38,630 bases of DNA from Candidatus Gastranaerophilales bacterium (GCA_944326535.1 CALVEJ010000011.1:1-38630), one strand, 5' to 3'. Counted from the first letter of the stretch, positions 23,484-32,716 are shown. The notes: generated by a model not told the origin, from the sequence alone. Numbers and translations are program-made.

Positions 23484-25835
23484 ATGAAAACATTTAAAAT
23501 AGACAGTTTAAATTACAAAGAACCAAACAAAAGACTCTCGACTCAAGAGCTTTTGCAAATAATATATGAAAAAATTCAGGAAGGGTATTCTTCATTTGAG
23601 ATTACGGCATCAGGACAGCATAACATCGGGGGACCGTTGTGGACTCCGGATGGAACGGAGCTTGATTTTACTCTCATAAATCCGGGACAGCGTGCCGGAT
23701 CTATGGGTATGCCGAATACTAAAATAACAATAGAAGGCTCTGCACCTGCTGATGTGGGCTGGTTGAATTCCGGAGCGGAAATTATATTGAAAGGCGACGG
23801 CGGAGATACTACGGCACATTGTGCTGCAAGCGGAAAAATATATGTAGGCGGCAGAGTCGGTACACGTTCCGGTGCTTTGATGAAGCATGATCCGAAATAT
23901 CCGGAGCCTGAATTTTGGGTGCTCAAAAATACCGGCTCATTCTCATTTGAGTTTATGGGCGGAGGTATTGCCGTTGTGTGCGGTCTGGATTGTGAAGAAA
24001 TTCCTTCCATACTCGGCAGCCGTTCTTGTGTTGGTATGGTCGGAGGAACAATTTATTTTAGGGGAAATGTTTCCGACCTTTCTAATGATGTTTATATTGT
24101 TGAAATTAATGATGCTGACGTTTCTTTTCTCAAAAACGGACTTCAGGAATTTTTGTCAAAAATAGACAGATTGGATTTGCTGGAAAGACTCAGTGACTTT
24201 TCACAATGGAAAAAAATTGTTGCAAAAACGTATGAAGAAAGAAAAGAAAATCATCTTATTCCGATGAAAGATTTTCGCCTGAACAAGTGGTTTAAAGAAA
24301 ATGACGGCGGAATCTTTTCGGATGTATATGAAGATGATTTCAAGGTTTATTCTATAGTAAACAAAGGCGACCACCGTTTGAGGTACCCGAGCTGGGACAA
24401 TTATACACAGTCTGCGCCTTGCGAAAACCACTGTCCTATAGGTATTCCCACACAAAAAAGAATTAATTTAATAAAAAATGATAAACTAAAAGAAGCTATA
24501 GAGCTGATGCTTGATTACACTCCTTTTCCGGCATGTGTATGCGGAAATTTGTGTCCTAATTTGTGTATGGAAGAGTGTAACAGAGGATATGTAGACGAGC
24601 CCATTAAATTTGATGCTCTCGGAATGATGAGCAGAGATGTGATTGTTCCCAAAATGCCTGTAACAAAAGACAAATCAGTTGCAATAATTGGCTCCGGAGT
24701 GGCTGGTCTTTCCGCTGCATGGCTTTTGAAAAGAGCGGGATACAAAGTTACTGTTTTTGAACAGGATAAAGAAATAGGCGGAAAACTCAGACAGGTTATT
24801 CCTTTTGAAAGGCTTTCAAAAGACTGCCTTGATGCTGAACTTAATCGTATAAAAAATGTCGGCATTGATTTTGAACTCAATGTTTCTTTGACACAAGAAA
24901 AATTTGCTGAAATAGAAGAAAAGTTTGATGCCGTGATTGTTGCTTGCGGGGCTCACAATCCGGTTGTAATTCCTTTTGAGGGCAATGAACGGCTTATCAA
25001 AGGATTGGATTTTCTTAAACAGGTCAAAAACGGAAACAAACCGAATCTCGGGGAAAAGGTTGTCGTTATTGGTGCGGGAAATGCTGCGATGGATGTCATA
25101 ATCGAAGCATATAACTGCGGAGCAAAAGATATAACCGCAATAGATATACAAAAACCCGCAGCTTTTGACAAGGAAATCAATCATTGCAAAAGCCTTGGTG
25201 CAAAAATTCTTTACCCGTGTTTTACGGAAAAAATAACACAGCAGGGTGTGGTATTAAAAGACGGCACCCTTTTGGAAGCAGACAGCGTGATTATTTCTAT
25301 AGGCGACAGACCTGATTTTGCATTTTTGCCGCAGAGTTTTCTTGATGAAAGAGGAATGCTCAGACTGAATGAGTTTAGACAAACTGTTCGGGATAAAGTA
25401 TTTGCTGCGGGTGATGCAATCAAGCAGGGATTGTTTACAAATGCAATTGCTGACGGAAACAATGCCGCAAAGAATGTCATAAATTTCTTAACAGGTAAGG
25501 CGCTTGATACTTTTGAAAAAATGCCGCAGCTGCCTCGGGACAGAATAAAAACAGAGTATTATCAAGGGCTCTCTGCAATGAAAGTACAGGAAATTGAACC
25601 ATGGGATGAAAAAGAAAGATGCTTGTCCTGCGGTTTATGCAGGGATTGTGAATTCTGTCTGCAGGCTTGTCCTGAGCAGGCAATCAGCAAATATGTCAAT
25701 GCAAACGGTGAGACTATATATGTTTCTAACGAAGAACGCTGCATAGGGTGCGGTATATGTGCCGGTGTCTGCCCATGCGGTGTTTGGACAATGAAGGACA
25801 ATTTTGAAAATATAGATGACAATGCCAGCATCTAA
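23484..25835 (+). CDS. Glutamate synthase fusion: GXGXG domain + GltD + ferredoxin
   Basis: This is a 783-aa three-part protein. Residues 1-265 form the Gly-rich GXGXG beta-helix normally at the C-terminus of GltB (AGSMGMPNTKITIEGSAPAD, LKGDGGDTTAHCAASGKIYVGGRVGTRSGA, FMGGGIAVVCG). Residues 310-690 are the GltD-like NAD(P)H/FAD oxidoreductase: cysteine cluster CENHCPIGIP, CVCGNLCPNLCMEECNRG, FAD motif IGSGVAGLSAAW (about 400), NAD(P) motif VIGAGNAAMDV (about 528) and FAAGDAIKQG. The C-terminal 75 residues carry two further iron-sulphur motifs (CLSCGLCRDCEFCLQACP and CIGCGICAGVCPCG). It would feed electrons to the FMN subunit. A 56-nt gap containing a weak hairpin (23449-23465) separates it from the preceding gene. 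No strong Shine-Dalgarno is seen. Confidence 0.9.
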   Translation: MKTFKIDSLNYKEPNKRLSTQELLQIIYEKIQEGYSSFEITASGQHNIGGPLWTPDGTELDFTLINPGQRAGSMGMPNTKITIEGSAPADVGWLNSGAEIILKGDGGDTTAHCAASGKIYVGGRVGTRSGALMKHDPKYPEPEFWVLKNTGSFSFEFMGGGIAVVCGLDCEEIPSILGSRSCVGMVGGTIYFRGNVSDLSNDVYIVEINDADVSFLKNGLQEFLSKIDRLDLLERLSDFSQWKKIVAKTYEERKENHLIPMKDFRLNKWFKENDGGIFSDVYEDDFKVYSIVNKGDHRLRYPSWDNYTQSAPCENHCPIGIPTQKRINLIKNDKLKEAIELMLDYTPFPACVCGNLCPNLCMEECNRGYVDEPIKFDALGMMSRDVIVPKMPVTKDKSVAIIGSGVAGLSAAWLLKRAGYKVTVFEQDKEIGGKLRQVIPFERLSKDCLDAELNRIKNVGIDFELNVSLTQEKFAEIEEKFDAVIVACGAHNPVVIPFEGNERLIKGLDFLKQVKNGNKPNLGEKVVVIGAGNAAMDVIIEAYNCGAKDITAIDIQKPAAFDKEINHCKSLGAKILYPCFTEKITQQGVVLKDGTLLEADSVIISIGDRPDFAFLPQSFLDERGMLRLNEFRQTVRDKVFAAGDAIKQGLFTNAIADGNNAAKNVINFLTGKALDTFEKMPQLPRDRIKTEYYQGLSAMKVQEIEPWDEKERCLSCGLCRDCEFCLQACPEQAISKYVNANGETIYVSNEERCIGCGICAGVCPCGVWTMKDNFENIDDNASI

Positions 25836-25870
25836 AAAGGTTTAGCCTTGCAAGGGAATTATTAATAAGG

Positions 25871-25916
25871 AATAAATCTCCTATATTAACATTACCGTTA
25901 TTACAGGAGATTTATT
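25871..25916 (+). promoter_or_regulatory. 12-bp inverted repeat that buries the ribosome-binding site
   Basis: AATAAATCTCCT (25871-25882) and AGGAGATTTATT (25905-25916) are exact complements around a 22-nt loop. The loop itself holds TAAC/GTTA, able to pair. The AGGAG in the right arm is the only ribosome-binding site for the ATG at 25921. In RNA the stem would block translation unless opened; as DNA it could be a two-half-site operator. No T-run follows, so it is not a simple terminator. Confidence 0.6.
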
Positions 25917-25920
25917 TAAT

Positions 25921-26934
25921 ATGACCAAGATTGTATATTTTGATGTTGAACAAGACGAATATGCTTATTTAAAAACGGAAAATGAAGGAAAATATGATTA
26001 TTTTCTCACTGACAGATGTTTGAATGACCTTGAGGAAATTCCACAGGAATACAAAAATGCAAGCATAATATCTTGTTTTACAACATCCAGAGTCGGTAAA
26101 GAAGTGCTTGAAAAGTTTTCTGACCTAAAACTTATTGCACTTCGTTCGGTAGGTTTTAATCATATAGATTTAAAATATTGTACCGAGCATAATATTGCTG
26201 TTGTGAATACACCTAACTACGGAAACAAAAGCGTTGCCGAATTTGCTTTTGGTTTAATGCTTGATGTGTGCAGAAAGATTACACGCTCATATCTGGATTA
26301 CAAGGATATGAAAACAGATGCACAAAAACTTATAGGAAGCGAACTCGGAGGAAAAACAGTTGGTATCGTCGGACTCGGTGCAATAGGCGCTGAGTTTGCA
26401 AGGCTTGCTTATGGCTTTGATATGCATATACTTGGCTATGATATAAAAGAGAATGAAAAACTAAAAGAAAGATATAACGTGGATTATACTGATTTTGACA
26501 CGCTTCTTGAAAAATCAGATTTTATATCCCTTCATACACCGCTTACAGAAACCAACAGACATCTTTTTAATGAAAGCAGTTTTAAAAAAATGAAAAATAC
26601 CGCAATATTGATAAATACTGCACGAGGTGAAATTGTTGAAACGCAGGCTTTGTATAATGCTCTTGTAAAAAAAGAAATTGCAGGTGCGGGACTTGATGTT
26701 TTGGAAAGCGAGGAGACAATTTCAGATCCGGATTATCTTGTTGATATAAGCCGTCTAAATAACACTACACTTTCTCAAACGATATTAAACAACAGACTTC
26801 AACAACTGGAAAATGTCATTATTACTCCGCATATTGCATACAACACATGGGAAGCAATTCACAGAATTCTTGAAACAACCATGAGAAACATAAATGCCTT
26901 TGAAAAAGGCTCTGTTCAAAATAAAGTTAACTGA
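25921..26934 (+). CDS. D-2-hydroxyacid dehydrogenase, D-lactate dehydrogenase-like
   Basis: This 337-aa NAD-dependent enzyme would interconvert a 2-oxoacid and a D-2-hydroxyacid, most likely pyruvate and D-lactate as a fermentation route. The NAD-binding motif GIVGLGAIG lies at about 148-156. The catalytic residues are visible: Arg in NTARGEIVE (about 234), Glu in GLDVLESEE (about 261) and His in ITPHIAYNT (about 303). The substrate-side segment LRSVGFNHID is near 75. Overall it is closest to the fermentative LdhA/VanH group, but a segment at about 265-297 (DPDYLVDISRLNNTTLSQ) differs from LdhA as I know it. It is a single gene between the glutamate synthase operon and an opposing gene. Expression may be controlled by the inverted repeat at 25871-25916. 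Confidence 0.85.
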   Translation: MTKIVYFDVEQDEYAYLKTENEGKYDYFLTDRCLNDLEEIPQEYKNASIISCFTTSRVGKEVLEKFSDLKLIALRSVGFNHIDLKYCTEHNIAVVNTPNYGNKSVAEFAFGLMLDVCRKITRSYLDYKDMKTDAQKLIGSELGGKTVGIVGLGAIGAEFARLAYGFDMHILGYDIKENEKLKERYNVDYTDFDTLLEKSDFISLHTPLTETNRHLFNESSFKKMKNTAILINTARGEIVETQALYNALVKKEIAGAGLDVLESEETISDPDYLVDISRLNNTTLSQTILNNRLQQLENVIITPHIAYNTWEAIHRILETTMRNINAFEKGSVQNKVN

Positions 26935-26969
26935 TTCTTTTATTTTCCTTTTTGTATTTCAGGCAGTCT

Positions 26970-27551
26970 CTATTCAAAAGGAATTTCTCCAGAAACTTCT
27001 CTGGTTGCAATAGGTCTGCCTTTTTCATTGTAGCCAGTGTTTCCGACCCAGTGTGCTTTTAGTTTCCCGCTTTTTGTGTATACATACTGTTCTTCATCAG
27101 AAACATAAAACCCTATAGATACAAGATTTCCCGTTGCTGCACTGTATTTTCCTATTTTATAGGGAAATGAATTTTTGTCCTGTATTTTGTCAACATCTAT
27201 GGCAATCAGATACCCGCCGTTAGTGTAATAAAAGACATATTCCGGTTTGTCATCATAAACTATTGCATACCCTTTTACAAGTCCTCTTGCCATAACAAAG
27301 GACATAACCATTCTGCCTTCGGGCTGTTTCTTTTTGTCTATATAGTCTCTGTTTTCTTTGTTGTTTTCATCTATTGCATAAGGCTCTATGAATTTTTTAT
27401 CCAGCTTTAAATCCAGTCCGTCAAATGCCATTTTTCTGGCTGTTTCAACAGTATAATGAACGCTGCCTCGCAAAATTGTATCTTGAGCATTGACAGAACT
27501 GCCTAAACACCAAAATAATGTCAATATAATAAAAATGAAGAGTTTTTTCAT
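26970..27551 (-). CDS. Exported protein of unknown function
   Basis: This 193-aa protein starts with a signal peptide (MKKLFIFIILTLFWCLGSSV, cleavage likely after NAQ). The mature part looks beta-rich. The C-terminal half (YKIGKYSAATGNLVSIGFYVSDEEQYVYTK, then GKLKAHWVGNTGYNEKGRPI) has the rhythm of short strand repeats seen in MORN/YwqK-like proteins, but the match is too loose for a family name. The GGAG ribosome-binding site overlaps the stop codon of the flippase gene four bases upstream, so it is translated with it and may act in surface glycan metabolism. Confidence 0.78.
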   Translation of the reverse strand: MKKLFIFIILTLFWCLGSSVNAQDTILRGSVHYTVETARKMAFDGLDLKLDKKFIEPYAIDENNKENRDYIDKKKQPEGRMVMSFVMARGLVKGYAIVYDDKPEYVFYYTNGGYLIAIDVDKIQDKNSFPYKIGKYSAATGNLVSIGFYVSDEEQYVYTKSGKLKAHWVGNTGYNEKGRPIATREVSGEIPFE

Positions 27552-27555
27552 ATTC

Positions 27556-29010
27556 TTACTCCATAGAGTGTTTTTTATATTTGTTTATAACCCAGAAAAT
27601 GCCATAATACAGAGTTAGTAAAATTATAATTTGTATCCAGGCAAAAATCGAAGAATTTTTTATAACGTACCATACACCAATTACCGGTATCAGGCATAGA
27701 ACTATACGGATAATTTTTTTGTATGGAATTTTCCATTCAAGTCCCGGAACAACTACGATTATTGTCATTACAAAATAGAATATGCTTGATGCCAGTGTGG
27801 CAATACCTACACCAATGAGACCCAATTTTTTTATCAATATAATATTTAATACAAGACCCGCTATTCCTGCCCAGACTTTCAGTGTTGTCAGAATATAGGT
27901 TTTTTTTGAAAGATGATACTGCATTGTTGTGTAATCAGTAAGGCTCATAAAAAATACCGCAAATGAAAGATATGGCAGCAGTATGTGCGCTTCATTGTAT
28001 TTTGAGTTTGCAAAGATAGATATCAACTCTTGAGAATATGCACACATAATGAGAACAAGAGGAATGGCAATCAGCAGATAGTAGCCTGTCATTTTTGATA
28101 TTACGGGGCGAACATCAATTTTGTCTTCGTAGAGGTTTATTATTCTGGGGTATGCAGCAATTGTAATTATTGCAAAAAGTGTCATCAGAATGGGAAAAGT
28201 CATGTTGTAAGCAACTCCTACTAATCCCGCCTCTTTCAATCCGTAAAAATGGGAGGTGATAAATTTGTTGCTCTGATTTATTGCCCAAAGACTCAAAGCA
28301 GCGGCTGCTATAGGTATGCCATACATAAAAATGGGCTTTATCATGCTGAATTTTGGTATTTCAAATTTCAGATATTTGAGGATATCACTTTGAAAAACAA
28401 GCAGTATATCTATTATTGTTATGGATAAAAACATACCGAGCAGAATGGATAATGCTCCAAGGTTGAAAAATTTTATTATCAAAACAGAAAAAACAATTGT
28501 CAGAATTTGATTTATTATTGTTGAGATTGTAAATGCACCCGGTTTTATCTGTGCTCTGAGGACTTGAAACAACAGCGCCCTTATTGCAACCGGAATAATC
28601 AACACAAGTATAAAAAGAAAAATTTTGGGTGAAACAGAAAAATACGTATAAAAATGTTTTCTGAAAATAAATGCCAGAACATACATTACGCACAAATTTG
28701 AGCACATTATAAACAAAAGTGTTGATAAATAATCCGGAATTTTTTCCGTAATTTGATGCTGACGAAAAAACCTCAAACCCGAAAGTCCTATCCAGTCAGA
28801 AAACAGTATGCACAAAAAGCTTAAAACAGCCAGAGCAACTGCATAAATTCCATATTCTGACGGAGGCAAAAGGTTTGTGTATACAGGGACAATTACAGCA
28901 TTGCCAAGCAGCCCGAAGAGTTTGGACGGGGCATATTTTGCCATATCCTTAAAGATTTCTCTTACAGGTATTTCTACCTCTTTGATGTATTTTCTGACTT
29001 CCTCTGTCAT
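27556..29010 (-). CDS. Wzx-like polysaccharide flippase (MVF/MATE superfamily)
   Basis: This 484-aa polytopic membrane protein probably flips lipid-linked oligosaccharides across the inner membrane. The first segment YAPSKLFGLLGNAVIVPVYTNLLPPSEYGIYA is characteristic of the Polysacc_synt family. The hydrophobic pattern fits 12-14 helices, and there is a conserved C-terminal half starting near SFAVFFMSLTDYTTMQYHLSKKT. No glycosyltransferase genes are adjacent, so its substrate is unknown. A TTG at 29022 is in frame, but the ATG at 29010 is preferred. No Shine-Dalgarno is seen; TACAAT lies 11 nt upstream on the minus strand, so the leader is very short. Confidence 0.88.
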   Translation of the reverse strand: MTEEVRKYIKEVEIPVREIFKDMAKYAPSKLFGLLGNAVIVPVYTNLLPPSEYGIYAVALAVLSFLCILFSDWIGLSGLRFFRQHQITEKIPDYLSTLLFIMCSNLCVMYVLAFIFRKHFYTYFSVSPKIFLFILVLIIPVAIRALLFQVLRAQIKPGAFTISTIINQILTIVFSVLIIKFFNLGALSILLGMFLSITIIDILLVFQSDILKYLKFEIPKFSMIKPIFMYGIPIAAAALSLWAINQSNKFITSHFYGLKEAGLVGVAYNMTFPILMTLFAIITIAAYPRIINLYEDKIDVRPVISKMTGYYLLIAIPLVLIMCAYSQELISIFANSKYNEAHILLPYLSFAVFFMSLTDYTTMQYHLSKKTYILTTLKVWAGIAGLVLNIILIKKLGLIGVGIATLASSIFYFVMTIIVVVPGLEWKIPYKKIIRIVLCLIPVIGVWYVIKNSSIFAWIQIIILLTLYYGIFWVINKYKKHSME

Positions 29011-29021
29011 ATCAAATTGCA

Positions 29022-29050
29022 ATTGTACAACTTTTCTGTTGTCCGGTAAA
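29022..29050 (-). promoter_or_regulatory. Putative promoter of the flippase gene
   Basis: On the minus strand, -35 TTTACC (29045-29050), a 17-nt spacer and -10 TACAAT (29022-29027) lie 11 nt before the ATG at 29010. The leader would be about five bases. Moderate match to sigma70. Confidence 0.4.
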
Positions 29051-29184
29051 TATAGAGTTGAAAGTTGTAAATAAAAAGCCTGTTTCTGCCGCTATTCTCT
29101 TTTTGGTATGGAGCTTTTAATACAGCAGTAACGTTTAAAAAAATTATACCATATTTTACTTTTATCCGGGATTATTAGACTCTT

Positions 29185-29190
29185 TATAAA
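29185..29190 (+). promoter_or_regulatory. Putative -10 box of the tolC-macAB operon
   Basis: TATAAA lies upstream of the TolC-family gene, with a weak TTATCC at 29162-29167 in -35 position (17-nt spacer). The predicted transcription start (about 29197) is almost at the first in-frame ATG (29199), which favours the later TTG start at 29256 that has its own ribosome-binding site. Confidence 0.35.
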
Positions 29191-29255
29191 GTATCAGGAT
29201 GATTTACTTTGAACAAAATTTCATTAAAATCGTTATTAATTACAGAGGCAAAAAG

Positions 29256-30803
29256 TTGAAGCAATCTGAATCTAAAATTTTTATAAAAAAGACAATAAGT
29301 TTCCTCCTTGTTGCAATTTTCTTTGTATCAAGCGCTTCTGTGTGCAGTGCAAAGGGCTTTTCTATTTTTCTTAAAAAAGATAAGAAAAAAGACCAGCAGC
29401 AACAGCAGACGACTGTTCAACAGCCAAAAACGTTGAATGGCGAAGTTGTATATTCAATAGAAGATTGTATCGACATTGCACTAAAGAATGATCCGAATAT
29501 AAAGATAGGAAAAACCCAGAAAGATATAGCAAATTCTGATGTTGGACTTGCAAAATCCGAATATTTTCCGAATATTACAGCGAGTACAGGGTTTACTTCC
29601 CAGCACAACAAAAACTCCGGAAGGGGCGGCGGATTTTACAACCAGGGCGGAAGTACATCGTCTGACAACAATTATTACCAGCTCAATCTTGGTGTGAACC
29701 AGTTAATCTGGAATTTTGGCAAAACAACTGCCAGAATAAATATGCAAAAATACAACAGAGAATCTGTCGGTTATGATCTTGAAAATACTATTTTAAATAC
29801 AGTTTATAATGTAAAAATGGCGTATTTTGAGGCTCTTGCCGCACAGGCTAATCAAGATGTCTATGAACGCTCCGTTGCGATAAACAAACTCAATTACGAA
29901 CGTACAAACGCTCTTTTTCAAGAGGGTTTGAAATCAAAAATTGATGTTGTTAATGCGCATGTATATTTAACCGATGCGGAAATTTCTCTGGTAAATGCAC
30001 AGGGGCAATATCAAAATGCAATAATAAATCTGAACAATGCGATGTATTATCCCGAGGCGCCAGAATATAAGCTTAAAAATACGGAAAGTTTCAATTTTCA
30101 GCAGAACAAAAAAGTAAAAAATGAGGTAAAAGTTAACTATATTCCAAAAAGCGGAAGCGATGAATTTGAACAAACAGCTATACTGACTTCAGGCATAGAA
30201 AAACAGGATATATTTCAGAATTACAAATTCAAACCCCTTATTCTTCCTTTTGATGATGCACTAAAAAAAGCCTATGATAACAGACCTGATTTAAAATCCT
30301 TGATGATGGTGGAAAGAGCCCAGCAGGAATCATTAAAGGCAATAAAAAGATCTTATATGCCGGAACTTTCTGCCAGCACAGGCTACAATTACAGAAAAAA
30401 CAGTGATGTCTCAAATACCGGTTTTAACTTTGGTGTTATGTTAAATCTTCCCGTGTTCAATGCTATGGATATAAAATACAGTGTTGAACAGGGTAATTCA
30501 TATCTAAAAATGGCAACGGAAAATATTGAGCTTTCAAAAAAGAACATATTTTTTGAAGTTAAAACAAATTATACAAATATGATTGTGCTTCAAAAACAAA
30601 TTCCTCTGAGAGCGCAAAAAGTTCAACAAACGCTCGAAAATTTTGAACTTGCCGATGGAAGGTATACTGTCGGTTTGGGCAATTTTATTGAACTTCAACA
30701 GGCTCAGACGAACTACAACAATGCACAGCTTGAACTGGTTCAGGCAGTTTTCGATTATAATGTAGCAAAAGAACAATTCCAAAAATCCATGGGGGTAAGA
30801 TGA
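29256..30803 (+). CDS. tolC: TolC-family outer-membrane efflux protein
   Basis: This is the outer-membrane channel of a tripartite exporter, about 515 aa from the TTG at 29256. It has a signal peptide (hydrophobic core ISFLLVAIFFVSSASVCSA), then a Gln/Lys-rich stretch, and two OEP repeats: the first from about EDCIDIALKNDPNIKIGKTQKDI, the second from FDDALKKAYDNRPDLKSLMMVERAQQES to FDYNVAKEQFQKSMG. Each contains the long helical-hairpin pattern. AGAGG (29244-29248) stands 7 nt before the TTG, whereas the in-frame ATG at 29199 has no ribosome-binding site and would spoil the signal peptide. The stop overlaps the next start (ATGA). Confidence 0.92.
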   Translation: MKQSESKIFIKKTISFLLVAIFFVSSASVCSAKGFSIFLKKDKKKDQQQQQTTVQQPKTLNGEVVYSIEDCIDIALKNDPNIKIGKTQKDIANSDVGLAKSEYFPNITASTGFTSQHNKNSGRGGGFYNQGGSTSSDNNYYQLNLGVNQLIWNFGKTTARINMQKYNRESVGYDLENTILNTVYNVKMAYFEALAAQANQDVYERSVAINKLNYERTNALFQEGLKSKIDVVNAHVYLTDAEISLVNAQGQYQNAIINLNNAMYYPEAPEYKLKNTESFNFQQNKKVKNEVKVNYIPKSGSDEFEQTAILTSGIEKQDIFQNYKFKPLILPFDDALKKAYDNRPDLKSLMMVERAQQESLKAIKRSYMPELSASTGYNYRKNSDVSNTGFNFGVMLNLPVFNAMDIKYSVEQGNSYLKMATENIELSKKNIFFEVKTNYTNMIVLQKQIPLRAQKVQQTLENFELADGRYTVGLGNFIELQQAQTNYNNAQLELVQAVFDYNVAKEQFQKSMGVR

Positions 30804-31969
30804 AGAAAAAACTGACAATTGTCATATCATCATTAATTGCCGTTTTTATATTGTGCGGTGCAGCATTTTTGTTTAACAAAAATAAAGCATCTGACTATAT
30901 AACAGTACCGATAAAGAAAAGAACAATTATCGAATCCGTTGAGGCATCGGGTACTGTCAATCCGGTGAATACTGTTGATATAGGTTCACAGGTTTCCGGT
31001 ATGATTAAAGAAATTTATGTTGACTACAACTCAAAGGTAACAAAAGGACAGCTGCTGGCGCAGATTGATCCCTCTTTGTTTCAGGCGCAGGTAGAAAAAG
31101 CAAGAGGAGATCTTGAGGCTGCAAGATACAATAAAGCGAAAGTTGAAGCAATGCTTGCTTATGACAAAAAAAATTATGAAAGATACAAAAAGCTTTATAC
31201 AAAAAACTATGTGGCAAAAAGCGAAGTAGATCTCGCAGAGGCAACATACAAATCAGATCTTGCCCAGATTGCTGCTGCACAGGGAACAATAAATCAGGCT
31301 CAGGCAACGCTGAACAACAATCTTACAAACTTAAGATATACAAGAATTATTTCACCTGTTGACGGCATTGTTGTCTCAAGAGCGGTTGATGTCGGTCAGA
31401 CTGTGGCAGCAAGTTTCCAGACACCGACTTTGTTTCAGGTTGCACAGGATCTGACAAATATGCAGATAGAAGTTAATGTATCAGAGGCGGATATAGGAAA
31501 AATCAAAAAAGGTCAGGAGGTTGAATATACCCTTGACGGTTATGCTGATTCTGTTTTCCACGGACAGGTTTCGGAAGTCAGAATAGCGCCTACAACCGTA
31601 TCCAATGTTGTTACATATACGGTAATTGTTCTTGTAGACAACAAAGACCAAAAAATGATACCGGGTATGACGGCTAATGTCTCTATTATCACAAACAAGA
31701 GCGAAAATGTTTTGTGTGTTCCGAATGATGCTTTAAAATTTACTCCTACAGAAATTACAGGCGGTAAAAAATACAAAGAGCAGGGTATCTGGATTTTGCG
31801 TGATAATAAACCGCAGAGAGTTAACATAAAACTGGGTGCAAAAAATACCGAAAGAACGGAAATTATCTCTGATCAAATAAAAGAAAAAGACAGAGTAATT
31901 CTTCGCAAAAAAGGTGACAATGAAAAAACTTCGGCTCAAGGCAGAAGACCCGGCATGAGACTTTTTTAG
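30800..31969 (+). CDS. macA: MacA-like periplasmic adaptor (membrane-fusion protein)
   Basis: This 389-aa HlyD/RND-type adaptor joins the inner-membrane MacB-like ABC pump to TolC. It has an N-terminal membrane anchor (about 4-26) and a lipoyl half-motif VEASGTVNPVNTVDIGSQVSGMI (about 48-70). A coiled-coil hairpin spans about 90-170, followed by the second lipoyl half RIISPVDGIVVSRAVDVGQTV (about 188-208), and then beta-barrel and membrane-proximal domains including MIPGMTANVSI. It overlaps the tolC gene by 4 nt (ATGA), so stoichiometric production is likely. Confidence 0.93.
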   Translation: MKKKLTIVISSLIAVFILCGAAFLFNKNKASDYITVPIKKRTIIESVEASGTVNPVNTVDIGSQVSGMIKEIYVDYNSKVTKGQLLAQIDPSLFQAQVEKARGDLEAARYNKAKVEAMLAYDKKNYERYKKLYTKNYVAKSEVDLAEATYKSDLAQIAAAQGTINQAQATLNNNLTNLRYTRIISPVDGIVVSRAVDVGQTVAASFQTPTLFQVAQDLTNMQIEVNVSEADIGKIKKGQEVEYTLDGYADSVFHGQVSEVRIAPTTVSNVVTYTVIVLVDNKDQKMIPGMTANVSIITNKSENVLCVPNDALKFTPTEITGGKKYKEQGIWILRDNKPQRVNIKLGAKNTERTEIISDQIKEKDRVILRKKGDNEKTSAQGRRPGMRLF

Positions 31970-31978
31970 GAAATAGTT

Positions 31979-32716
31979 ATGGCACTGATAGAAATAAAAC
32001 ATTTCATAAAAACTTATTCAACCGGAGATTCTTCGTTTAATGCTCTTGACGATGTATCCCTTACTGTTGAGAGCGGTGAGTTTGTTGCAATCATGGGGGC
32101 TTCGGGTTCCGGAAAATCTACATTTATGAATATGCTCGGCTGTTTGGACAAACCGACATCCGGGTCATACTTTCTTGACGGAATAGATGTATCAAAAATG
32201 TCGATGGATGAACTTTCGGAAATAAGAAATCTTAAGCTTGGCTTTGTGTTTCAGGGATTTAATCTTATCTCAAGAACATCGGCTATTGAAAATGTTGAAA
32301 TGCCCATGATTTACAAGGGCGTTCCCCCCGAGCAGAGAATTCAAAGAGCAAAAGCTGCACTCAAAATTGTCGGTCTCGAAAAAAGAGAACACCACCTGCC
32401 AAATCAGATGTCAGGAGGACAGCAGCAGAGAGTCGCCATAGCAAGGGCAATCGTTAACGATGCACCGATAATACTTGCTGACGAACCGACAGGAAATCTG
32501 GATACAAAAACATCTATTGAAGTTATGGAATTTTTTGTAAAACTCAATGTTGCGGCAAAAAAGACAATTATACTTGTTACACATGAGCCTGATATTGCTG
32601 AATACTGTAAAAGAATTGTCAGGTTTAAAGACGGAAAAATCATTTCCGATGAACTCAATAAAAATCAAAAAGGACTTGATTCTCTGGATAAAACACACTA
32701 TGAGGGAATATTATGA
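31979..32716 (+). CDS. macB: MacB/LolD-type ABC transporter ATP-binding protein
   Basis: This 245-aa ATPase powers the neighbouring permease. Walker A GASGSGKST is at 40-48, the Q-loop at VFQGFNLI, the ABC signature MSGGQQQRVAIARA at about 144-157, Walker B IILADEPTGNLD at about 164-175, and the switch His in LVTHEPD. The LolD/MacB subgroup is indicated by the Q-loop and the D-loop surroundings. In E. coli MacB the ATPase and permease are one protein; here they are separate, as in many Gram-positive and deep-branching bacteria. The ribosome-binding site is AGGAA and the stop overlaps the permease start. Confidence 0.94.
   Translation: MALIEIKHFIKTYSTGDSSFNALDDVSLTVESGEFVAIMGASGSGKSTFMNMLGCLDKPTSGSYFLDGIDVSKMSMDELSEIRNLKLGFVFQGFNLISRTSAIENVEMPMIYKGVPPEQRIQRAKAALKIVGLEKREHHLPNQMSGGQQQRVAIARAIVNDAPIILADEPTGNLDTKTSIEVMEFFVKLNVAAKKTIILVTHEPDIAEYCKRIVRFKDGKIISDELNKNQKGLDSLDKTHYEGIL

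Noticed and set aside
26970..27551. Assignment of the exported protein to the YwqK/MORN family
   Set aside because: Only a loose strand-repeat rhythm is visible; the characteristic repeat residues are not regular enough.
29199..29255. ATG start of the TolC-family protein at 29199
   Set aside because: No ribosome-binding site, nearly on top of the predicted transcription start, and it puts 19 residues before the signal peptide; the TTG at 29256 with AGAGG fits better, though not proven.
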